From NCBI GenBank assembly GCA_028697515.1, contig JAQVEY010000179.1:1-5645 (forward strand): a stretch of DNA of 5,645 bases, in the 5' to 3' direction. The notes beneath the pieces are model-generated. The model was given only the letters and a program-made list of their open reading frames with translations. It had not been told where the DNA came from and ran no database searches. Of the stretch, positions 1 through 5,645 are shown piece by piece. Origin of the DNA: Bacteroidales bacterium. Its GTDB lineage: Bacteria; Bacteroidota; Bacteroidia; Bacteroidales; ML635J-15. Positions within the stretch are counted from its first letter, which is position 1. The number at the start of each line of letters is the position of its first letter. The translations under genes and the position numbers were made by a program.

Positions 1-1
1 T

Positions 2-133
2 GGTATAATATATAAATATTGCAATGATGGTAAACCCGGACCAGTATCTACAAAGTTGTACGATACTCTTGTGGGAATACAATTCGGCGATGTCGAAGAT
101 CCATTTGGATGGGTTACTGTTTTGGATTTTTAA
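2..133 (+). CDS. 3' end of an unidentified protein (partial, 43 residues visible)
   Basis: An open frame enters from the left edge and ends at a TAA at 131-133; its start lies outside the window. The visible tail is rich in Gly, Asp and aromatic residues, and it ends in a segment resembling a beta-strand pair (GIQFGD, then PFGWVTVLDF). Many secreted Bacteroidota proteins end in a similar way, with a short beta-sandwich tail containing an xxGWxxV/L strand, but this resemblance is weak and comes from memory. No catalytic motif and no T9SS sorting motif is visible. That the frame is really coding is supported by its amino-acid composition, by the lack of a better frame, and by the strong terminator that starts 25 bases after its stop codon. 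Function cannot be assigned from this fragment. Confidence 0.65.
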   Translation, partial: GIIYKYCNDGKPGPVSTKLYDTLVGIQFGDVEDPFGWVTVLDF

Positions 134-158
134 ACTGTTTTAAGTATAGAATATATTT

Positions 159-185
159 AAAGGCTGTATAAGACAGCCTTTTTTT
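159..185 (+). terminator. Rho-independent terminator of the upstream partial gene
   Basis: A perfect 9-bp stem, AAAGGCTGT (159-167) with ACAGCCTTT (173-181), encloses a 5-base loop and runs directly into a T-tract ending at 185. It lies 25 bases after the stop codon of the left-edge gene, so it separates that gene from the protease gene downstream. Confidence 0.9.
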
Positions 186-206
186 GTAATATTCTTAACT
201 TAATGG

Positions 207-235
207 TTTATGCAACTATTTATTAATTATTTTTG
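207..235 (+). promoter_or_regulatory. Possible promoter of the C10 protease gene
   Basis: TATTTTTG at 228-235 fits the Bacteroidota sigma-ABfr -7 consensus TAnnTTTG and lies 23 bases before the ATG. Upstream, TTTA at 207-210 is an imperfect match to the TTTG -33 element, and its 17-base spacing is shorter than the usual 19-21. The -7 element is plausible but the full promoter is weak. Chance matches are common in DNA this AT-rich. Confidence 0.35.
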
Positions 236-258
236 TCTCAAATGTAAATAAAAAACGA

Positions 259-2409
259 ATGAAAAGACTTTTAGTATTTTTACTTTCTTTACTCATTGCA
301 CCATATTTTTATGCAGCAAAAGTTCCTAGAGAATATGCACAGGTAGTTGCTTTAAATCATTATTACCAGTGTGTTAAAAGCCTTGGCGATGAAATAAAAC
401 AAACTGATTTGCAAATCAAATGTGTTCAAGAAGTTTCGCTTGACAATGATGCTTGTTATTATATTTTTAATATTAATAATGATGAGGGATTTGTTATTGT
501 TTCTGCTGATGATAATATTAAGCCTATTTTGGCATATTCACTACAATCTGGTTTTAATATTGGGAATATTTCCCCATCACAGCAATCCTTATTGAATTAT
601 TATTCTGAGATGAACAAAGCTGCTCTTGAAGAGAAGTTAATATTAAACCAAGACATAAAAAACGAATGGATTCAATTGGCAAATTTTAAACCGGAGGATC
701 AGTTTAAGCAAAAAACTACCGTTGAAGGATTATTGGACCCAATTATCTGGAATCAAAGTTATCCATATAATGCAATGTGTCCGACTGCAGATGGTACTTA
801 TACGGGTTACGGAGGCCGTTGTCCGGTAGGATGCTCTGCAATTGCGATGTTGCAAATAATGAAATATTATAACTGGCCTGCCACAGGAGTTGGTTCTTAT
901 ACTCATACATCTGATGAAAACGGAGGCTTCGAGAATTTTTATGTAAACTTTGGACAAAATACTTATGACTGGTACTCAATGCCTGATGATGGGCAGCAGT
1001 ATAATGAGGAACTTGCGAAAATATGTTTTCATGCAGGAGTTGCAATAAGAATGTGGTGGTCTCCTGAGGGTTCGGCAGCTGGTCCCGAGGATGTCGCTTA
1101 CGCATTAGCTAATTATTTCCGCTATCAGGATAATATTCAGCTTGTAGAAAAAGATAGTTACGATGAAGAAAATTGGAAAGAATTGTTAAGAAATCATATT
1201 GATTCAAAAAAACCAATTTTTTATGTTGGTTATTCCGACGAAGCCGGTCATGCATGGAATTGTGACGGTTATCAGGGCGATGACCATTTCCACATGAATT
1301 GGGGCTGGGGAGGTTATGGTAATGGCTTTTATACTTTAGACGCACTTGGTACACAAGCAACTCCCGGAAGTGGCGAGGGTAATTATTGCTATTGGCAACA
1401 TGCCTTAATTAATATTTATCCAGAAGGTTCTTATCCTGTCTATTGTAGTGATATTACTTATATTGATGGAACTGACGGTTCTTTTGACGATGGATCTTCC
1501 TTTTACAATTATGAGAATAGTTCAAACTGTACATATATCATCGAACCCGAATGCAAACAAATTGTATTTCTGAAATTTACTAAGTTTAATTTAGGTAATG
1601 GTGATATAATAAATGTTTGGGACGGAGATGTTATTGATAATATTCTTTTAGCAAGTTTTGATTATCAAAATCCACCGTCAGATGAAGAATTGGTAGCGAT
1701 TTCAGGGAAAATGACAATAAGTTTTATTACAGATGCTGCAAATACCGCAGAAGGATGGGCTGTTAATTACAGGACCAGAACTTGTAACTCAAGTAGCATT
1801 TTAACCCAAGCTTCGGGTAGTTTTGATGATGGTAGTAAAGACTGTGATTATAGTAAATCTACTTTTTGTTCATGGTATATTCAACCTCCTGATGTAAACA
1901 GAATAACTATTGATTTCGATTATTTTGACTTGGGAGGTAATATAGATTTTGTTAAAGTTTATAAAAACTCGATAAGTACAGCAAATCTGTTAGAGGTTTA
2001 TGATTTGAATAATATTCCTCAAAATCCGATAACTGTTCAGTCAGGTGTTGCTATTGTTCAGTTCTTCGCATCATCTACCAGTGTTTTGGGAAGCGGGTGG
2101 GAAATCAATTACACTTCTAATTTTAGTTATAATCCAGAATCTAAAATAGCAGAAGACTTTATGATCTATCCAAATCCAGGTTCTGTTGATTCAGAAATAA
2201 TAATTGATTCTGAATTTAGTGGACCAGCCGAAATTATAATTTATAATATTTTGGGAGCAGTTATTACCACTCATTCATTTGAACTATTGTCTGGTGAAAA
2301 TTCGATTCCAATTTCAGAGATGAACTCTGATATGAAAAATGGTATATATTTTATCTCATTGAAAGCAGATAATCAGGTCTATTCTACTGGTTTTGTATTA
2401 ATGGATTAA
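259..2409 (+). CDS. Secreted C10 family cysteine protease (streptopain-like) with two CUB-like domains and a T9SS sorting domain
   Basis: This is a 716-residue extracellular papain-fold cysteine endopeptidase made as an inactive zymogen. Residues 1-19/20 form a signal peptide (KR followed by a Leu-rich core, ending YFYAA). Residues ~24-145 match the streptopain-type inhibitory prodomain, with the hallmark GFVIVSADDNIKPILAYS. The catalytic domain spans ~155-390. Cys192 (GCSAIAMLQIMKYYNWP) is the predicted nucleophile, His331 (GHAWNCDGY) the general base, and Asn347/Trp348 (HMNWGWGGYG) complete the site. Residues ~396-504 and ~509-618 are two CUB-like domains in tandem. Residues ~633-716 are a type A T9SS sorting domain (IYPNP at 636-640, NGIYFISL at 694-701), so the protein should cross the inner membrane by Sec and the outer membrane by T9SS. 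Relatives include interpain A of Prevotella and PrtT/periodontain of Porphyromonas. The ATG at 259 is chosen because the signal peptide begins there. No dedicated inhibitor gene lies beside it. The family is certain; the substrate is unknown. Confidence 0.95.
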   Translation: MKRLLVFLLSLLIAPYFYAAKVPREYAQVVALNHYYQCVKSLGDEIKQTDLQIKCVQEVSLDNDACYYIFNINNDEGFVIVSADDNIKPILAYSLQSGFNIGNISPSQQSLLNYYSEMNKAALEEKLILNQDIKNEWIQLANFKPEDQFKQKTTVEGLLDPIIWNQSYPYNAMCPTADGTYTGYGGRCPVGCSAIAMLQIMKYYNWPATGVGSYTHTSDENGGFENFYVNFGQNTYDWYSMPDDGQQYNEELAKICFHAGVAIRMWWSPEGSAAGPEDVAYALANYFRYQDNIQLVEKDSYDEENWKELLRNHIDSKKPIFYVGYSDEAGHAWNCDGYQGDDHFHMNWGWGGYGNGFYTLDALGTQATPGSGEGNYCYWQHALINIYPEGSYPVYCSDITYIDGTDGSFDDGSSFYNYENSSNCTYIIEPECKQIVFLKFTKFNLGNGDIINVWDGDVIDNILLASFDYQNPPSDEELVAISGKMTISFITDAANTAEGWAVNYRTRTCNSSSILTQASGSFDDGSKDCDYSKSTFCSWYIQPPDVNRITIDFDYFDLGGNIDFVKVYKNSISTANLLEVYDLNNIPQNPITVQSGVAIVQFFASSTSVLGSGWEINYTSNFSYNPESKIAEDFMIYPNPGSVDSEIIIDSEFSGPAEIIIYNILGAVITTHSFELLSGENSIPISEMNSDMKNGIYFISLKADNQVYSTGFVLMD
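1444..2112 (+). repeat. Tandem CUB-like domain duplication inside the C10 protease
   Basis: The protein-level repeat has units of about 110 residues: residues 396-504 (1444-1770) and 509-618 (1783-2112). The landmarks repeat with a fixed period. Cys396/Cys509, GSFDDGS at 407/520, and Cys424/Cys537 (C-T/S-Y/W-x-I-x-P) are each 113 apart. The GW-x-x-NY ending at 499/613 is 114 apart. The second pair of CUB cysteines is absent from both copies. The DNA copies have diverged, so the duplication is old. Confidence 0.8.
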
Positions 2410-2458
2410 TAGAGTTTTTGCAATTCAATTCATTTTATTATTTGTCTGGATTTTCTCA

Positions 2459-2489
2459 TTTGTTATTTGTATTAAATCTTATATATTTG
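2459..2489 (+). promoter_or_regulatory. Bacteroidota-type promoter of the DUF1015 gene
   Basis: TTTG at 2459-2462 (-33 element) and TATATTTG at 2482-2489 (exact TAnnTTTG -7 element) are separated by 19 bases, the preferred spacing of the Bacteroidota housekeeping sigma factor. Transcription would start near 2494-2497, giving a leader of about 25 bases before the ATG at 2520. It lies in the 110-base gap after the protease gene, where I see no clear terminator hairpin, so some read-through from the protease gene is possible. Confidence 0.7.
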
Positions 2490-2519
2490 CCAAAAAGTTA
2501 AATTTAAATATTCTTAATA

Positions 2520-3770
2520 ATGGTAGTAGTTAGACCTTTCAGAGGATTACGTCCTCCAAGAGAATTAGTAGAGAAGGTAACATGTTTACCTTATGATGTA
2601 ATGAACAGTGAAGAAGCTGCTCAGATGGCAGCAGGTAAAAAAGAATCTTTATTGCATGTAACCAAAGCAGAAATAGATTTGCCTGCGGGCACAGATGTAC
2701 ATAGTAATATTGTATATGAGAAAGCTGTTGAGAACTTTAAAAAAATGCAGGCACAGGGTTGGTTGGTCGAAGATGAAGAAGCAAAATATTATATTTATGC
2801 GCAAACCATGGATGAACGTACTCAATATGGTATTGTTGGTTGTGCCTGGTACAAAGATTATTTTGATGGAAAAATTAAAAAGCATGAATTAACTCGTCCC
2901 GATAAGGAAGAGGATAGAATGATTCTTACAAAATATACAAATGCTAATATAGAGCCTGTTTTCTTTTCTTACAAAGCTATTCCTGAGATTGATAAAATGG
3001 TTGAGAATATTGTAAAAAACCAAGCTGCTGAATATGATTTCGTAGCTGAAGATGGTTTTGGACATCATTTTTGGCCAGTCTATGATGCTTCTGTAAATAA
3101 GAGAATCGAAGAAATATTTGCAACTCAAATTCCTTATATGTATGTTGCCGATGGCCACCATAGAACTGCAGCAGCTAGTAGAATAGGGAAGGAAAGATCT
3201 GAAAATAATCCTAATCACAATGGTAATGAAGAATATTGCTATTTTATGGCAGTTATTTTTCCTGACAATCAATTGAAGATAATTGATTATAACCGTGTGG
3301 TTAAAGATTTAAATGGTTTGAGTAAGGAAGAATTTATGAATAGGATTATAGAGAATTTCTATATGCAAGATATGGGAACAGATATTTATAAACCTAATTC
3401 TCTTCATGAATTCAGTATGTATATTGATGGTCATTGGTATAAACTTAACGCAAAGCCAGGTACTTATAATGATAACGATCCCATGGATATTCTTGATGTA
3501 AATGTTCTTTCTAAATATATTCTTAAAGATATTCTTGGAATTGCAGATTTGAGAACTAGCACAAGAATTGATTTTGTTGGTGGAATACGCGGTTTGGGTG
3601 CACTAAAAAAGAGAGTTGATAGCGGTGAAATGAAAGTAGCATTTGCATTATATCCTGTGTCTATGGATCAACTGATAAATATTGCAGACACAGGTAATAT
3701 TATGCCTCCAAAAACGACTTGGTTTGAACCTAAATTAAGATCTGGTTTGGTAATTCATAAATTGGATTAG
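2520..3770 (+). CDS. DUF1015 family protein
   Basis: This 416-residue protein is full length for the DUF1015 family and predicted cytoplasmic, with no signal peptide or membrane segment. Conserved family signatures appear in order: RPFRGLRP (5-12), PYDV (24-27), paired SLLHVTK (43-49), YYIYAQ (90-95), KHELTRPDKEEDR (121-133), YVADGHHRTAAA (208-219), DFVGG (351-355), and the C-terminal block MPPKTTWFEPKLRSGL (395-410). The biochemical function is not established to my knowledge. From memory, Bacteroidota homologues often sit next to serC and serA, the phosphoserine-pathway genes, but those genes are not in this window. The DGHHR motif resembles the ParB/sulfiredoxin fold that also includes free-serine kinases, so a role in serine or phosphoserine metabolism is a reasonable inference and nothing more. 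The start ATG at 2520 has no Shine-Dalgarno, but the conserved RPFRGL motif begins four residues in. The gene has its own promoter and terminator, so it is probably monocistronic here. Confidence 0.9.
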   Translation: MVVVRPFRGLRPPRELVEKVTCLPYDVMNSEEAAQMAAGKKESLLHVTKAEIDLPAGTDVHSNIVYEKAVENFKKMQAQGWLVEDEEAKYYIYAQTMDERTQYGIVGCAWYKDYFDGKIKKHELTRPDKEEDRMILTKYTNANIEPVFFSYKAIPEIDKMVENIVKNQAAEYDFVAEDGFGHHFWPVYDASVNKRIEEIFATQIPYMYVADGHHRTAAASRIGKERSENNPNHNGNEEYCYFMAVIFPDNQLKIIDYNRVVKDLNGLSKEEFMNRIIENFYMQDMGTDIYKPNSLHEFSMYIDGHWYKLNAKPGTYNDNDPMDILDVNVLSKYILKDILGIADLRTSTRIDFVGGIRGLGALKKRVDSGEMKVAFALYPVSMDQLINIADTGNIMPPKTTWFEPKLRSGLVIHKLD

Positions 3771-3789
3771 TAAGTATAATAAATAATTT

Positions 3790-3824
3790 AGCCTGAAAGT
3801 TCTCTGAAATTTTCAGGCTTTTTT
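3790..3824 (+). terminator. Rho-independent terminator of the DUF1015 gene
   Basis: A perfect 9-bp stem, AGCCTGAAA (3790-3798) with TTTCAGGCT (3811-3819), encloses a 12-base loop and is followed by a run of six T (3819-3824). It starts 20 bases after the DUF1015 stop codon and separates that gene from the glycosyltransferase. Confidence 0.9.
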
Positions 3825-3831
3825 ATTTTTG
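3824..3831 (+). promoter_or_regulatory. Possible -7 promoter element of the glycosyltransferase gene
   Basis: TATTTTTG fits TAnnTTTG and is the same octamer seen upstream of the C10 protease at 228-235. It begins on the last T of the preceding terminator and lies 15 bases before the ATG, so the leader would be only about 10 bases. No TTTG is found at the expected -33 distance, which would fall in the terminator loop. The call is weak, but some promoter is needed here because the upstream terminator is strong. Confidence 0.3.
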
Positions 3832-3846
3832 TGAAAATAAGTTTAA

Positions 3847-4956
3847 ATGAGTTTGACTCTAACAATAGTTTCTTTAGTAATAGTGGGTATTTATTCTATA
3901 CTTATTATTGTATTTGCGATAGCTTTTATGATGAGGAAAACTGTGAAAAATGTTAGAGATAATTCCAGAAAATTTGTAAGTATTATTGTTGCTTTCCGCA
4001 ATGAGGAATCTAATCTTAATATCCTTATTAAAGGGCTGTTAAATCAAACTTATAAGGGAAATTTTGAAATAGTTTTGGTTAATGACCATAGTGATGATAA
4101 TTATCTTGAAGAGATTACGAAGTTTTCTGATAATCGAATACATTTGTTTAATTTGCCTGATACATTAAAGGGGAAAAAAAATGCAATAAGATATGCTGTG
4201 TCGAAGGCTAAAGGAGAAGTTCTTGCTTTTACTGATGCAGATTGTGAGATAAATGAGAATTGGCTTAGCATTATGGTTGCAGAAATGGAGTTTGGACATT
4301 ATAAAATGATTTGTGGTCCAGTAGAATTCTTAAAAACCAAGTCTATTTTCTCTTCTTTGTTTCAACTTGAGTTTTTAAGTCTGACAGGTAGTGGTGCTGC
4401 AGGTTTTTTTATCAACAGTGCTTTTATGTGTAACGGTGCAAATTATGTTGTTTATAAAGATGCAATGGAAGAAGCCTTGGAGCATGTTAATGATAAGTAT
4501 TCGTCGGGAGATGACGTGTTTTTGCTACATTATTTATCTAAAAAGCATAAAGTGGGTTTTGTGAAATCTTATGATACTATAGTTTCAACTAGAGCACCAC
4601 AATCAGTTACTGAATTTTTCAATCAAAGAATACGTTGGGCCTCAAAAACATCAGGATATCGAAATCCGTTTGCTGTGTTCATTGCTTTAATTAGCTTTTT
4701 AAGCTCATTGATATTCCTTATTAATGGGATTGGATCTGTTTTTAATGCTGATATCTTTAGGATATTCATGATTATATTTTTAATGAAATTTATTGCTGAA
4801 TTGCTTTTTATGATTCCTGTTTGTAGTTTTTATAAAAAACAACATTTACTTATTGGAATATTAGTACTAACTATTTTTCATCCAATTTATGTTGTTGTAA
4901 CAGCTTTTTTGTCCCAGATTTATAAACCAAAGTGGAAGGGAAGAAAAATCTTATAG
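3847..4956 (+). CDS. Membrane-anchored family 2 glycosyltransferase
   Basis: This 369-residue inner-membrane enzyme is expected to transfer a sugar from a nucleotide-sugar donor to a lipid or growing polysaccharide on the cytoplasmic face. It has one N-terminal membrane segment (~4-28), a GT-A catalytic domain (~43-265) and three C-terminal membrane segments (~274-296, 303-324, 334-356), ending in a basic tail (KPKWKGRKIL). The GT2 motifs are all present: FRNEE (50-54), VNDHSDD (78-84, nucleotide binding), GKKNAI (109-114), the metal-binding DAD (130-132), GANYVVYK (197-204), SGDDVFL (220-226, candidate catalytic base) and QRIRW (260-264, the QxxRW acceptor motif). This layout is typical of the broad group containing poly-N-acetylglucosamine, cellulose and glycolipid synthases. 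Donor and acceptor cannot be told from sequence alone. No polysaccharide partner genes are adjacent; its neighbours are DUF1015 and recQ. The start at 3847 puts the signal anchor at the N-terminus. The gene ends 2 bases from the convergent recQ stop. Confidence 0.9.
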   Translation: MSLTLTIVSLVIVGIYSILIIVFAIAFMMRKTVKNVRDNSRKFVSIIVAFRNEESNLNILIKGLLNQTYKGNFEIVLVNDHSDDNYLEEITKFSDNRIHLFNLPDTLKGKKNAIRYAVSKAKGEVLAFTDADCEINENWLSIMVAEMEFGHYKMICGPVEFLKTKSIFSSLFQLEFLSLTGSGAAGFFINSAFMCNGANYVVYKDAMEEALEHVNDKYSSGDDVFLLHYLSKKHKVGFVKSYDTIVSTRAPQSVTEFFNQRIRWASKTSGYRNPFAVFIALISFLSSLIFLINGIGSVFNADIFRIFMIIFLMKFIAELLFMIPVCSFYKKQHLLIGILVLTIFHPIYVVVTAFLSQIYKPKWKGRKIL

Positions 4957-4958
4957 AA

Positions 4959-5645
4959 TTAGTTACCTATTTCGGAAATAAATTTTATTCTAACCAGCCT
5001 AACTTCTTCTTCGCTATATCCAGTATCAGATAATTCTTCCATTGCTTCTTCGATAGAGTCAGATTCAGCATCTTCTTTAAAGTAAGCGTAAATATCATCA
5101 ATAGCATCTTCGTCCAAAACAGAGCTAATATAATAACTGATATTAATTTTAGTCCCTGAATATACAATAGCTTCAATTTCTTCAATAAGCTCAATCATTT
5201 CTAGACCTGTAGCATTGCATATTTCATTTAGAGGCATTTTTTTATCAATATTTTTTATAATAAAGACTTTGTTTGTCGATTTATTTACGACTGATTTAAT
5301 AACAAAGTCCTGAGGTCTTTCTATTTCATTTTCTTCGACATGCTTTTTTATCAAATCAACAAATTCTTTTCCGTATTTTTGAGCCTTACCTTGTCCTACT
5401 CCAGAAACCATAGTTAGTTCTTCCATTGTAATAGGATATTGTATAGCCATATCTTGTAATGAAGGATCTCCAAAAATTACAAAAGGTGGTAGGTTATGCT
5501 TTTTTGCGATATCTTTTCGTAAATCTTTAAGCATAGCAAATAATTCCATGTCGGTTGCAGAACCTCCGCTAAAATTACCTTCATTGTCACTGTCACCATC
5601 TTCGTAGTTATGGTCTTTGGTAAGCATAAAAGAATGAGGATTCTC
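4959..5645 (-). CDS. recQ: ATP-dependent DNA helicase RecQ, C-terminal part (partial)
   Basis: This is the C-terminal ~228 residues of RecQ, a 3'-to-5' helicase acting in recombination and replication-fork repair. The frame stays open to the right edge (Glu-Asn-Pro-His-Ser-Phe precedes the first in-window Met at 5625-5627), so the helicase core and zinc/winged-helix regions lie outside the window. Numbering from that Met, 5-26 is an acidic flexible linker (KDHNYEDGDSDNEGN and beyond). About 25-97 (roughly 5337-5555) is the HRDC nucleic-acid-binding domain, with LRKDIAKKHNLPPFVIFGD, then MAIQYPITMEEL and SGVGQGKAQKYG. About 98-222 is a C-terminal extension containing ERPQDFVIKSVVNKS, a probable helix-turn-helix (KKMPLNEICNATGLEMIELI) and an acidic end with the conserved-looking RIKFISEIGN. 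The HRDC plus extension is what I recall of Bacteroidota RecQ proteins of about 720-740 residues. The stop codon (4959-4961) nearly abuts the glycosyltransferase stop. Confidence 0.93.
   Translation of the reverse strand, partial: ENPHSFMLTKDHNYEDGDSDNEGNFSGGSATDMELFAMLKDLRKDIAKKHNLPPFVIFGDPSLQDMAIQYPITMEELTMVSGVGQGKAQKYGKEFVDLIKKHVEENEIERPQDFVIKSVVNKSTNKVFIIKNIDKKMPLNEICNATGLEMIELIEEIEAIVYSGTKINISYYISSVLDEDAIDDIYAYFKEDAESDSIEEAMEELSDTGYSEEEVRLVRIKFISEIGN

Noticed and set aside
134..258. A small gene, riboswitch or RNA in the gap before the protease
   Set aside because: Apart from the terminator and a weak promoter element, the 125 bases are plain AT-rich sequence, with no tRNA, no conserved RNA fold and no credible small open frame.
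730..1360. Several minus-strand open frames inside the C10 protease gene
   Set aside because: They lie opposite a well-supported gene, have low-complexity His/Asn/Ser-rich translations with no recognisable domain, and lack promoters or start context.
2410..2458. A terminator for the protease gene
   Set aside because: I looked for a hairpin with a T-tract after the stop and found only AT-rich sequence with no convincing stem.
2649..3272. Open frames in other phases and on the minus strand across the DUF1015 gene
   Set aside because: The DUF1015 frame carries the conserved motifs over its whole length. The others have no family features and are chance openings in AT-rich DNA.
4985..5194. A 69-residue Leu/Lys-rich frame on the minus strand inside recQ
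   Set aside because: It is a shifted reading of the acidic RecQ tail with no independent support.
4959..5627. A complete 222-residue protein starting at the Met at 5625-5627
   Set aside because: The frame stays open upstream to the window edge, and the HRDC domain plus acidic linker is what follows the helicase core in RecQ. That Met is internal.
1..5645. Mobile element, CRISPR array, phage or defence system
   Set aside because: No terminal inverted repeats, transposase or integrase, direct repeat array or defence-related domain is visible. All genes have similar AT-rich composition.

Overview
The window looks like chromosomal DNA from a member of the Bacteroidota (Bacteroidetes). It is strongly AT-rich. 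Genes lack Shine-Dalgarno sequences and instead have A-rich leaders, and promoter-like TAnnTTTG elements precede them. One gene product carries a type IX secretion (Por/T9SS) C-terminal sorting domain, which is essentially restricted to this phylum. The RecQ C-terminus also matches the Bacteroidota type as I remember it. I cannot name the genus.

Layout, left to right. Positions 1-133 hold the 3' end of an unidentified plus-strand gene, closed by a clear rho-independent terminator (159-185). A secreted C10 family (streptopain/interpain-like) cysteine protease follows at 259-2409; it has an inhibitory prodomain, two tandem CUB-like domains and a T9SS sorting domain. A textbook Bacteroidota promoter (2459-2489) drives a DUF1015 family protein (2520-3770), which ends in a strong terminator (3790-3824). 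A possible promoter -7 element overlaps the U-tract of that terminator and precedes a membrane-anchored family 2 glycosyltransferase (3847-4956). On the minus strand, the C-terminal part of RecQ helicase (HRDC domain plus a C-terminal extension) enters from the right edge and converges on the glycosyltransferase, with only 2 bases between the two stop codons.

The genes do not form one pathway. The terminators and promoters split them into single-gene units: a secreted protease, a probable metabolic or housekeeping protein (DUF1015), an envelope glycosyltransferase and a DNA repair helicase. No RNA gene, mobile element, CRISPR array or phage feature was found, and no gene-free stretch reaches 300 bases. 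I see no clearly new system. The points most worth a second look are the ParB/sulfiredoxin-like DGHHR motif in the DUF1015 protein, which suggests a testable link to serine metabolism, and the CUB-duplicated architecture of the C10 protease.
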